Source of the DNA: Hofstenia miamia
Taxonomy: Eukaryota; Xenacoelomorpha; Acoela
Assembly: GCA_004352715.1 (NCBI GenBank)
Contig: SCFE01000053.1
Span: 681,707-714,972, forward strand
Length of the DNA stretch: 33,266 nucleotides
Direction: 5' to 3'
Made by a program: the position numbers and the translations under genes. The notes under the pieces are model-generated. The model was not told the origin of the DNA. It was given only the letters and a program-made list of their open reading frames with translations, and did not search any database. This document shows positions 21,891 to 32,654 of this stretch, piece by piece. Within the stretch, counting starts at the first letter, position 1, and each line of letters opens with the position of its first letter.

Positions 21891-23022
21891 GTTTTTAAAA
21901 ACCTACTTGAGCGTCATTTCCTCTGGGAAAAATGTAATAGGGCCTATGTTATAAAATGTAGTAGCTGTCCTAAATGACTAATTGTTTTTAGACACTTAGC
22001 AAATTTTGTAATCTAAAATATTCAATGAAACAATTAAAATAAACACAAATTATAATAATTGTCTAAGTTCTCTATACTCACAATTATTTTAACGCAAAAA
22101 ATATTTCAAAGAATTGTATTTTTTAGTAAAATTATGAAAAATTTAAATCTAAATCCAAGCAAAATAGGGAAATTGAAAATTTTTATATTGAACCGTCCCG
22201 TTAACCACGCAATAAAATTGATTTTTCAAAATCTTTAAGCAGTTTTTTTCTACTAAAACTGATTACACAGAATGTCACTGACAATTTATTGGTAGCATTG
22301 CACTTAATAGTGTGAATATTTTAATTGACAGGTTTGAGAAAATGGAATTGATGAATTTGAGAGCTGGAAGCAGAAATTGATTTGTTTGCGGTCTAGTATT
22401 GCGAATAGAATAAATTTCGTCTGCTGTACAGTTGCTACAATGTTTTGGAATTCTGATAATTGAAGTTCCATAAATAAATTCCTATCAAGTTCATTATAAA
22501 GTCTATAAGGAATTGTAGTGGCGTGCGCAAACGATGGTGGAAAGGTAAGAAGAATTAATCAAGTTATTCAATATAGTATTGACAGTACCGGCTATATATA
22601 AAACTACTTATAATAACAATGACTATTTAGGTATTCACAAAATTTGTTATCTTGTGTTTTATAAATGATATTTTAATATTATCTAGCCAATTCAATGTTT
22701 GTGAATTTTAGATCAAGCAAATTTACAATCTAGCAATATGCAAAATTACTTGAATCAAAATTTTATACATTAACTCTATAAGAGTCCATGTGGGCTAACA
22801 AGAAGATAAGTTGAATAAAAATTGGGAATATTATAGAAGGAACATTTTAATAATTTTCATTTTTAATGCATATTTAAAATATTGAATTGTGCATGCACCA
22901 TTGGAGCCCACATGCCGAAATTTTATCAATTAATATCAATTAATACCTCAATATAAAAAATTCTTTATTATTTATTATGATAATCATTCCTACCATTGTA
23001 TATGAAACTAATTTCGAAATGC
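21891..23022. other. Non-coding region
   Basis: Nothing supportable in AT-rich sequence. Confidence 0.5.

Positions 23023-23062
<40 letters not shown>
23023..23062 (-). repeat. AAT microsatellite, 3' tail of LINE C
   Basis: Thirteen AAT units lie at the downstream end, on the minus strand, of the LINE remnant at 23269-23562. Confidence 0.85.
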
Positions 23063-23064
<2 letters not shown>

Positions 23065-23633
23065 AACTAGCTTTATTTAGTTTGAACTGTGAGTACAGTG
23101 CATAATATTTATATACAAATATTTACAAAGCAATATATATATATATACACTATGTTACTGTACAACACTACAAACTAAAGCTAAAAAGATAAGGTTAAAA
23201 AGCTGCAATAAAACAAAAGGACACGCACAAACAAAACAAATATAAAATTTTAAAATATTTACAAGATATTAACTGCATTTTACATTCCGCCACACGTTAA
23301 ATTTTTTTGAGGAACCTAGTTTGTATTGAGCTGCAAGTAAATTTTCCTTTAGTAGGCGTTTAAATTGATTCAAGGTTGAAGCATTTCGTATTTTTATATC
23401 TAATGAATTCCATAGCTGACAGGCAGTTGCAGTAAATGAAGAGTTCCAAATTTTTGTTTTAGACTGGATATTGTTTATACAGGTTTTATTTCGCTCATGA
23501 AAATGGAGATATTTCTTGACAAACATTGTAGATGCTGTTAGAGAATATATGTATTTGTACATGTTTACAAGGCTGCAGTAAATAGTATGGTATCTAGGAG
23601 CTAAAATTTGAATTTCGTTGATTTTATGGCTGG
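23063..23633 (-). mobile_element. LINE 3' end (family C)
   Basis: The open frame 23562-23269 encodes a reverse transcriptase C-terminal tail with SFTATACQLWNSLDIKIRN and LNQFKRLLKENLL, the pattern (A..LWNSL..IR...S...FK..LK..LL) that ends many Jockey/CR1-like proteins. A 200-base untranslated part and the AAT tail follow. The 5' part runs into the 1000-N gap. This family differs from family B, whose equivalent reads SNIWNDLDNETR. Confidence 0.8.
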
Positions 23634-24633
23634 NNNNNNNNNNNNNNNNNNNNNNNNNNNNNNNNNNNNNNNNNNNNNNNNNNNNNNNNNNNNNNNNNNN
23701 NNNNNNNNNNNNNNNNNNNNNNNNNNNNNNNNNNNNNNNNNNNNNNNNNNNNNNNNNNNNNNNNNNNNNNNNNNNNNNNNNNNNNNNNNNNNNNNNNNNN
23801 NNNNNNNNNNNNNNNNNNNNNNNNNNNNNNNNNNNNNNNNNNNNNNNNNNNNNNNNNNNNNNNNNNNNNNNNNNNNNNNNNNNNNNNNNNNNNNNNNNNN
23901 NNNNNNNNNNNNNNNNNNNNNNNNNNNNNNNNNNNNNNNNNNNNNNNNNNNNNNNNNNNNNNNNNNNNNNNNNNNNNNNNNNNNNNNNNNNNNNNNNNNN
24001 NNNNNNNNNNNNNNNNNNNNNNNNNNNNNNNNNNNNNNNNNNNNNNNNNNNNNNNNNNNNNNNNNNNNNNNNNNNNNNNNNNNNNNNNNNNNNNNNNNNN
24101 NNNNNNNNNNNNNNNNNNNNNNNNNNNNNNNNNNNNNNNNNNNNNNNNNNNNNNNNNNNNNNNNNNNNNNNNNNNNNNNNNNNNNNNNNNNNNNNNNNNN
24201 NNNNNNNNNNNNNNNNNNNNNNNNNNNNNNNNNNNNNNNNNNNNNNNNNNNNNNNNNNNNNNNNNNNNNNNNNNNNNNNNNNNNNNNNNNNNNNNNNNNN
24301 NNNNNNNNNNNNNNNNNNNNNNNNNNNNNNNNNNNNNNNNNNNNNNNNNNNNNNNNNNNNNNNNNNNNNNNNNNNNNNNNNNNNNNNNNNNNNNNNNNNN
24401 NNNNNNNNNNNNNNNNNNNNNNNNNNNNNNNNNNNNNNNNNNNNNNNNNNNNNNNNNNNNNNNNNNNNNNNNNNNNNNNNNNNNNNNNNNNNNNNNNNNN
24501 NNNNNNNNNNNNNNNNNNNNNNNNNNNNNNNNNNNNNNNNNNNNNNNNNNNNNNNNNNNNNNNNNNNNNNNNNNNNNNNNNNNNNNNNNNNNNNNNNNNN
24601 NNNNNNNNNNNNNNNNNNNNNNNNNNNNNNNNN
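23634..24633. other. 1000-N assembly gap
   Basis: Exactly 1000 Ns, which suggests a placeholder length. Open frames across it are meaningless. Confidence 0.98.
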
Positions 24634-24656
24634 TATATATATATATATATATATAT
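24634..24656. repeat. TA microsatellite
   Basis: A TA run borders the right edge of the 1000-N gap. Confidence 0.95.
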
Positions 24657-24819
24657 TTCAATAGGCAAAATAGTTTGAACTTCTATAGCGTCGGTCAAAA
24701 ATAATTATCTCTGCAACAAAACACGCACAGCAGCAAAAATTATATCAATCGATGACAAATTAAGTTTTCTTTAAGTTTATGTAAAAAAATTGAAAACATT
24801 GCCTTCGGAACAAACACAT

Positions 24820-25657
24820 TTCAAAAATCTGTTCTTAATTGAGTCCATAAAAGTCTTCTGCATTCTCAGTGCAATATTTTCTTCGAACTCCAGCAAATAT
24901 TGCTAATATTGCTTCAGTTTTTGCATATTTTTTTGATATTTCTCTTCCACATCATCCTTCATGATCTCCAAACACTTTCTGTAAATGAAAGGTCCGGTGA
25001 ATTAGAAGGCAACTTCAAAATTTGCGGATTTTTTTCTTTGAAGAAATTTTGGGTATGTCTTGAAGTATGCTGAAGAATTAAATCTAGTCCAATAACTCCG
25101 GTCCGCAAATGGGATAAACTCTGCTAAAATATCAGTATGCTTTGAACTGTCTACAGTACATCCTCCTACAATTTTCAGGTAAAAACATTTATAGATCAAA
25201 TCACAACAAACCATGCGTTTTTGGGAAAATTTTGGAGATGACTTGAGATGCGTCTTGGCTATCCGTAGACCTCTGAAAAATGTTGTTTCTATGCAGATGG
25301 AACATATCCCTGCCTTTGAACGTGCTCGGTATACAGTGGATGTTGAGACAAGTTTTTTATGGATTTCTTGAAACTTTGAATTCAAGTGACCGGTTGATTT
25401 CAATGGGTTATGTAAATCAATTTTGACAAAAGTTTTCCGTTCATTTCCATTCACTTTGAGAGTTCGCACAATTCCATTTTTTCCTTTTTAACATGTTCGT
25501 TTTAGTCAAGATTCTGTAAAATGTTTTAGTGTTAATACCCGATATTTTGAGTAAAGTTTTGCGATCTGTTGTTTCAGGAGAGTAAAGATATTGCAGAACG
25601 TTTCTTGCATCTTGAGGAGAAATGTTTAGTGAAAATCAATAACGTCTCTTTTCCCAT
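24820..25657 (-). pseudogene. Tc1/mariner-type transposase pseudogene
   Basis: Read from 25657 down: a possible start MGKRRY, helix-turn-helix-like segments (LLKISGINTKTFYRILTK), a second DNA-binding segment NPLKSTGHLNSKFQEI then STSTVYRARSKAG, then a degraded catalytic core. VDSSKHTDILAEFIPFADRSY matches the core segment before the second Asp. The second Asp box (usually QQDNA) reads FNSSA. The third box NSPDL is present at 24989-25003 but one frame away from the preceding segment, and EIMKDDVEEKY follows in the first frame. Several stops and at least one frameshift make it inactive. Terminal inverted repeats were not found; the left side approaches the 1000-N gap. Confidence 0.8.
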
Positions 25658-25950
25658 CTTGTGTTTTTACGGGTACTGCTGGTTGATTGTGCGTGATCGC
25701 CTAAATGTGTTCATCCAGAGCATAACACTTTACTGAGATGAAAAGATTTGTGTACTGTCATTGAAGGAGTTTCGTATTTGAAGCTTTTTATCAATTTTTT
25801 ACCGGAGCTATACAAATACTTCCAGGTAATTGCAATTTCTAATTTTATGTGGTGAAAATGAAATTTTATTCCACCAAAAATTTACAGTAATATATTGACA
25901 AGAATCATGTTTCTTGGGTGATTCAATAGATAGTGGTTATTTGCAAGATT

Positions 25951-26355
25951 GGACATGAGTTGAGTATACCCGCTTGGTTGTGGGTGCGGGTTGGGTATGA
26001 CTTTTGTTGTAAGTGCGGGTGCGGTTATGGGTTGTGTATACATAAAATAACAAAGTACTAAATAATTGAGGTGCATCTCAGCGGAAAGTTTATATTATCA
26101 AATTAGCAAAGTAACACCCTACGGAAACAATGCAACGTGTCAATTGTGATTTTCACACTTTGCACCGAGCGTGGATCTTCGCGGATATATTAATCCAATT
26201 AAAAGGTAACACCTTATAGAGACCTCGTACAAAATGTTTGTATGATAATGGAGAACAGTGGGTGTGGGTCAAACAATTTGCGGGTGCGGGTTGGATGTGG
26301 GTACAAACGCCGTGGTTGCAAACTGGGTTGGGTAGAGAAATGGGTACCCATGTCC
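25951..26355. mobile_element. Possible miniature element rich in GGGTGCGGGT
   Basis: The left edge GGACATGAGT and the right edge (inward) GGACATGGGT form short inverted ends. Inside, both ends are dense in GTGCGGGT and TGGGTTGGGT motifs with strand-biased G. No clear target duplication flanks these ends, so the borders are provisional. It is non-coding. Confidence 0.4.
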
Positions 26356-26548
26356 TCTCTTAATTATTAGTAATTTGTCAGTTAGTATTATCAAAAGAGG
26401 TACACAATGTATGCTTTTGTTTTATCAGGCTTGCATATGGAATTGAAATTGTCTTCCACTTCCATTCCATTTCCGCAACTATTTTAAAAATATGTTTATA
26501 TTTTTCTATTAATTTCCACATATTTCCATAACTCTTAGAGCTAATGGA

Positions 26549-26827
26549 TAGGGTTCTGCGCAACCAGAATTTTACTGATTCCAATCCCATTTAGTGTTTA
26601 ATCACATTGGATTTGCATCCCTTCCAATACCATGAAATTTTCTGGTCCAATAGTCTTATTGGTCCCACATCATAACTTCTATTTTGATCGAAATTGGAAA
26701 AATGATGAATAACATTCTGAAATCCATAACTCCAGGTTATTCCCAGTCCACTGAAATACTTAACCCCAGTCTCATAGGACTGAGAGCAGTCAATCCCACG
26801 TGACTGAGTGGCTACGTAGAAACCCTG
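26549..26827 (-). mobile_element. hAT-like miniature element (GGGACT family, complete copy)
   Basis: The right end read inward, CAGGGTTTCTACGTAGCCA, pairs with the left end TAGGGTTCTGCGCAACCA allowing one indel and a few changes. The interior matches the copy split by the young hAT element at 5261-5896. Flanks TAATGGAT (left, allowing one base of overlap with the element) and TAGTGGTT (right) agree at 6 of 8 positions, a possible decayed duplication. Confidence 0.6.
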
Positions 26828-26839
26828 TAGTGGTTCAAC

Positions 26840-27650
26840 AAACTAACTATATTGGAGAGCCTAAGTTGACTAGACCAGTTTCCTTAACTTTGATATCTTT
26901 TGGTAGAAGACTGAAGTCAAATGAAATGTTCAGAGACCAAATTTCACACTTGCCTGTGTTGATTTCTAATCCGATTTCAGCCATGAATTCAGTAATGTAA
27001 CTGAATGCATCAACTAAAAGCTGAACGGGCCCTGTAAGGATGCCATCCTCAATATACCACACGTTGCATGTTAAGAAAAGGAATATCTTTTGCAAGGTTT
27101 AAATTATGGGATGGATTGTAATGGCAACTAGCAGAGTGGAGCTAAAGGATATCTTTGTTGAACACCACATTTTGAAGGAATGGTATGACTACTAAATTTC
27201 AACAATGATGGCTGGTTGTAACAACGTACCCACTGTAGAAGATTCGGAAAATTTATTTTGACCTGCTCCAAAATAGCAGAGCGATCTAAGCTATTGAAAA
27301 TTGAAAGCATTCTTGATGTCAAGCTGAAGGAAAGCAACGTCCGTATTTGATGGAGACTTGAAATAAGACCGTTCAGAGCGTGAGCATAGCCTCACATTTA
27401 CCAGGAACGCCAACTCCCACTTGAAGTGGTATCAGAAGAAAAGCTACCTTTAAACTGGACAGATGACCTAGACATTTTGCAACGAGTCTGTGAAGAACTT
27501 CACCATCTGCAATAGGTCTTCTTCTTAAGAGCAAACAGGTTAGCACCACATAATAATTGGTTTGTTTGAAACTGCTAAAGTACACAATAGAATTTTGTAA
27601 CGCTTTGGATACTTGTATCAAACAAGGCATTTTCAATTTCATATCTAGTA
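26840..27650 (-). pseudogene. Non-LTR reverse transcriptase remnant
   Basis: Three minus-strand segments fall in the order of a reverse transcriptase: 27642-27373 with RPIADGEVLHRLVAKCLGHL and LIPLQVGVGVPGKCEA, 27337-27128 with FNSLDRSAILEQV and VQQRYPLAPLC (usual form QQGDPL), and 27095-26847 with WYIEDGILTGPV and AEIGLEINTGKCE. The catalytic Y-x-D-D box reads YIED, and the QQGD box reads QQRY, so two catalytic motifs are damaged. Stops and frameshifts separate the segments. The motif style matches proteins that I recall carrying an endonuclease module like the one at 17667. Confidence 0.85.
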
Positions 27651-28692
27651 ATTATTTCAACTCCAGTTCCATTCAAAATCGAATTAAAATTAAATAATTT
27701 AAATTCATATATGCATTGCGATCCAGAAAATTTACATGCATCACAAATTTTCTTTAGATAATTCTATTAATTGCGGTGTCATTAAACATTAAACAAATGT
27801 ATTTATGCACATACAGGGTTGGAACCGGAAATTGAAACGAATGTTGGGTGTCACAACCGGTCCAGTCTTTAATAAATCTGAGTTCATGGGTGACAAATTC
27901 CTTATTTGTAATCTGAATCTACTGTAGAATTGCCTAAGATGTACTAGTGTTTTGATGCGATTGTTGTTATCCAACATCATTTGATTTTAACCAAATTTTG
28001 TCGTAATATTCGCTTTGCTTTGTATGATTCTGACAAATTTTTTGTTATTTTAATGCCTTTGTGACTTTGATCTCCTGATTACCTGAAGATTAAGTATCGA
28101 GAGAATTTGAAACTTTCTTTAAAAAATCTAATGTTTCATAGCAACCCACTTTAGTGCAAATGCTCAAAACTACAATCGAGCAATTTTACTAATAGGTTTG
28201 GATAAAACCGTTTGAAAATACATAAAAATCAGTCTGTCGTTTTCAATGGACACCAATTTGGTTATGGTTATGTACAGTGGATATAAATTCAAAATAAACC
28301 TCTTAAGTGTGTGCTTGACTAGGTCTCTGGTTATTCCTTAGAATATTTTTTCACTGCATCATTGAGCCAGTTTCCAAATTAAAACGAATTTGGGGATGCA
28401 AAAGGTACATTAATTTTTGTGAGAGATGCAAATGCAACCTTTTCTCCGTATGATCGCCGAGTAAGTGCCTAGAATGAGCAATCAAGTGCTTATTTAGATT
28501 GCATTGACAAAGCTTGTAACACTGTCATGCGACATCATTTGAAATCAACTTCCGCCTGACGGCAACGACCTAGCCAGTTGGGGGAGGGCAGGAGGAGATT
28601 AAATATGAAACATTTTAATATCGTTTACTTTAAGAATCCGATGAACTTATGCCTCCTCAATAAAACCCTCTTTTTGATAAATTGCATGTATA
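27651..28692. other. Non-coding region
   Basis: No gene, RNA or element end identified. Confidence 0.5.
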
Positions 28693-29224
28693 TCTATAAC
28701 TATAAAATTGAATTGTCGTCTGTATGTGCGCTATGCACGCCTAAACTACTGGGCGGATTGTCACCAAACTTTGCATGGTGACTCCCTATCACCCTGGGAA
28801 GGTTTTAGGGGGGTCAAAATGGGGGTCCCNNNNNNNNNNNNNNNNNNNNNNNNNNNNNNNNNNNNNNNNNNNNNNNNNNNNNNNNNNNNNNNNNNNCAAA
28901 AAACGTTTTTTAAAACATATAAAAGGACAAAAAACTTTCAAGGCCATTCAGTTGACCTGTGACACTCAAAGAGTACACATCAAGTGATCTTTACTTAGTG
29001 AATTACAGTGGAAAAAAAAATTGAAAATATTGTTTATCAGGAAGCACTTCAGAATTAATATTTGTTTAAAGTATGCTGTCTTTAAGAATAACATGCATCA
29101 ATGCCTTATAAACTTAAGCTGTATGCATAACATGTGACTTTAATTAGAATAAATATCTTTACTAAAACATATTATCGTCTTTTACTTTTCAAATACCCCG
29201 GGCAACGCCGGGTACCCCTGCTAG
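28693..29224 (+). mobile_element. Non-autonomous Helitron
   Basis: The 5' end TCTATAACTATAAAATTG follows an A (28692). The 3' end is CTAG (29221-29224) followed by T, and a hairpin CCCGG-GCAACG-CCGGG (29197-29212) lies 8 bases before it. TC...CTAG ends, an upstream hairpin, and insertion between A and T without duplication are the Helitron signature. Just inside the 5' end, CCTAAACTACTGGGCGGATT and the following G-rich stretch resemble the conserved 5' region of widespread animal Helitrons, from memory. A 67-N gap (28830-28896) interrupts it. There is no Rep/helicase gene, so it would depend on a partner. Confidence 0.75.
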
Positions 29225-31432
29225 TTTTACATAATATTACTACATGCTTGTTAATAAAAATGCAATAAAACCAACAACGCACATGTAAATCTTTTTGCAT
29301 CTCAATACAAGTGACCACCCGGCTGTGAGATCACACATTCCTTAACTCAATTATCTAGCTGGCCGTTTTTGCTCTTCCTGGAGTTTACATCTGGCTACAT
29401 CCCAGCATGCAACAACGATTTTAAACAGTTATCTACTACTTTCAAAATCATCAAGTGCTTTGAAAAGTTTTCATCCTTTCTTTACTGGTTACTACCGTTG
29501 TGTACTTTAAGCCCTGGAATGATTCTACAGCTTCCCTTTTTCTTTTCATAACACGCAATGCGGTCACTTTCTAGATAGTTCATAAGTAAAGTGATTGTGG
29601 TACTGAAGTAATTTAATGTCTCAGAAGAAAGTTAGTTTTTATTCAATTATTCATATTTATCAATGTAAATCTTTAAATTATGTCTAATTGAAAAAATGAT
29701 ATGATAGCATTAAATTCTAGTAATCCTTTCAAATAGTTTGTTGAATATATTATTTTATATTTTTGAGGTTTTTAATCTACACTAATCATGAAGGATTTCT
29801 TAAGACTATATTGTGATATAGATCAAAGCCAAATTAGATAAATTTTCAATTTTAGTAAATTTTATATTTATAGCAATAATAATAGATATATTAGGTGAAT
29901 AAAAGTCTGTTTAAGTTTCATTATAAATTTAGAGTTTTACTGGTGGTAGTCAATAGATTTCGTACTTATGAATGTGTTACGTGTATGAAATTACAACCAT
30001 GACTTCTGAGTTTTATTGCCTTAAGCATCATCAATTGTATTAAACTTAAGTGAATCATCTGAATGGATTGTAAATTTGATGCCTTTGAAGAAAAGTATCT
30101 CTTTTAAGTATTACATAATATCAAATACTTTGAATTTTTTCATTTGGGAAAATCTGAAAAAGATGCAAACTATGGATATTGAATTGAGAAATATATGTCT
30201 ATTAGTTTATGAAAATATATATGACATTAATTTCTATCAAATTTCTTTGTTATAAGAAGTTGGTAAATTTTCTTAATACAAAAATAAATAAACGTCATTT
30301 TCACTTTTTACTGAATTAATTCGCAACATTTTAAACTCAAATTCAATAACGCATGTTTATAAAACCTTAGCGCCGTAATGAATCACGAGCTTTTGTGTAA
30401 GAATTTGCAATTTAATTGCATATAGTTTATATTAATAAATCAATATTTTCGAAATTTATTAGAAAATCAGATTCAATTTCAAATCTCTAGAAAGAATTCT
30501 AAACAGTTTACATATAATATATTTAATAATCTGCTTACAGCTGTAAGGATTATGATAAATAAATAAAGTCAGTAAATGATTTCTCAGTTAAATTTTAGTG
30601 CAAAGAAGTTACGCAAAAACTCGTAATTGCACTGCGCAGAAAGTTATTTTTAGTGTAATAATTAAATCCTTCACTAATTGATACATTCAGAGTCACTCTG
30701 CAAATGCTACGAGGTAAGTATGCGTTGTATTCTACAAATTCAATTCACGTGCACAATTTTTTATTTAACAATGCTGACAAAAAGTTAACGATAGTTAGTG
30801 CTTATATCTTGAAATAAATTTATATTGTTATTATATAATTCTATGGAGAATATTTTATTCATTTTGATGTTGATTAAATATAATCCGGGAAGATATTGAA
30901 CAGTGTTCCCGAGTAAACAAAAACTGATTATGGTTTTTATGTGTTTACATGTACTTGTTTTTAAAGAAAGTTCAGCTCCAAATACACTATATATAGTACA
31001 CCTTAATTACAACAATGCACTTATCAACTTTTGAAAATAATACCAGTGAATAACCTTCTTTTATTACATGTTTTCATAGAATGTCAAATTTATTGTCACA
31101 ACATCCCCAGAATTACGCCTTAGCCCGCCCCAATTCTACCTCTGAATATAAAATTACCATTATAATAAAAATGTGGTTCTATATAGACGAATCCCTTTAT
31201 TTTCGATTTTCATATAAAATCGAAGCATGAAAAATATAATTCGTTTTTTAAAATTTGCAATAGTCTATGTTTATACGTAAACATTGAAATATAAAATTCA
31301 TATTTTTCTAAAATATTGGTCTTGCCATCTAGAAATGGTTGCATAATAATTATTTACACAAGGTTTCTAAAATAGAATTTTATAAAACGAGGAGAATTTT
31401 AAGATCCGAGTACGAGTATCATAACGCTACTA
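29225..31432. other. Non-coding AT-rich region
   Basis: 2.2 kb with no supportable gene, repeat or element ends. Confidence 0.55.
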
Positions 31433-31434
31433 TA

Positions 31435-32195
31435 CCTTGGTTCAAAAAAAATGGCCGCGGAAATATTTTTGAAAAATGCGTATAGCTCGAAAGCGGCAAA
31501 TTTTGGGGAAATGTGACAAAAATAAAAAAGTTAGCACATTGAACAGACTTTGTCGCCGTGTGAATCAATTGACAGATACTTAGCTGGTGAAAATGCTACA
31601 CATCATTCTTCAACACAAAATTTTGAAATGCAAGCGAAACGCGATTTACTTGAATTTCTCTATGTCAACGACTCCACCAACCGTGAATATCTGTCGAACC
31701 GGTGAAAATGCCNNNNNNNNNNNNNNNNNNNNNNNNNNNNNNNNNNNNNNNNNNNNNNNNNNNNNNNNNNNNNNNNNNNNNNNNNNNNNNNNNNNNNNNN
31801 NNNNNNNNNNNNNNNNNNNNNNNNNNNNNNNNNNNNNNNNNNNNNNNNNNNNNNNNNNNNNNNNNNNNNNNNNNNNNNNNNNTCCGTCGGCATCAACTCA
31901 AAATGTCTGTGATCGTTATAACGAGTTAGCTGGGACATCCGCCAGTAAATCCACAGTTTTCCGAGCTCTGAAATCTCAACATGTAATTTTGCCAGCGGTA
32001 AGAAAAAATTTGATGGGTTCTATCCCGACGCGTTTGGGCCAGTGTCTTGAAAACGAAGGAAAATTTGTGGAGAAATTGACTGGGACTGAATAGGCAAGAC
32101 AAAGACGCAACAGACTCATATTTTCTTATATTATTTTGTTTGCTCAATGCTGAGAAAAATCTATTATTTCAGCGGCCACTTTTTTTGAACCAAGG
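31435..32195 (+). mobile_element. Tc1/mariner element with intact ends
   Basis: TA lies outside both ends (31433-31434 and 32196-32197). The inverted repeats start CCTTGGTTCAAAAAAA on both sides and continue for 31 bases with two mismatches. TA duplication is the Tc1/mariner mark. A 170-N gap (31713-31882) sits in the interior. At 761 bp (gap as given) it is too short for a full transposase, which is usually about 340 residues, unless the gap length is wrong. Confidence 0.93.
31883..32093 (+). pseudogene. Transposase N-terminal remnant in the Tc1/mariner element
   Basis: After the gap the frame reads SASKSTVFRALKSQHV then PAVRKNLMGSIPTRLGQ, resembling the second helix-turn-helix and linker of Tc1-type transposases (S.STV.R.L...G...R...RK..L). 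It stops at TAG 32091-32093, before any catalytic Asp box. The protein part is therefore limited to DNA-binding sequence, and the element looks internally deleted. Confidence 0.6.
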
Positions 32196-32197
32196 TA

Positions 32198-32654
32198 TAT
32201 ATATCTTGTGTACGTAGTTTCATTGTCTGTATGTTTAAGGGAAGCATAATTATTATATTTTCCTGCAATACTGCAATATCTCAGACTTGTTATACTTTTT
32301 GAAGCGCTGTTCAAGACGTTGAATTTCGTTGTTTCAAAATATATATATATCATTCGAATTATTTTTTACTTAAGAGTTTGCTCTTAATTTTCCCATGCAT
32401 CATAAAGTTGCGCATCCGTCATAATTTAAAATGATGTCTCAAAATGACATGAAGCCACGCAATTTAATGACTTTGTACAACATGCGGGAAATAAAATACT
32501 TTATTCTCATGATGTAAGCAATTTCTGAGTAGAAAAATATTTTTTTATGTAAATTCAAGAAATTATTTTCTACCATCTTTGAATTGAATATGCTTGAAAT
32601 AAAATAGTCTCGATTTTAATCCTTCATGTTTAATCCAGAATATGAAAATTTTAA
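32198..32654. other. Non-coding region
   Basis: Nothing supportable was seen. Confidence 0.5.

Noticed and set aside
23601-24698. Long open frames on both strands
   Set aside because: They consist almost wholly of the 1000-N gap and TA repeats.
29196-29220. GC hairpin considered as a terminator or structured RNA
   Set aside because: The context is eukaryotic, and CTAG followed by T directly after it fits a Helitron 3' end better.
29369-29551. 60-codon plus-strand frame after the Helitron
   Set aside because: No domain, no codon signal, no neighbouring exon; treated as chance.
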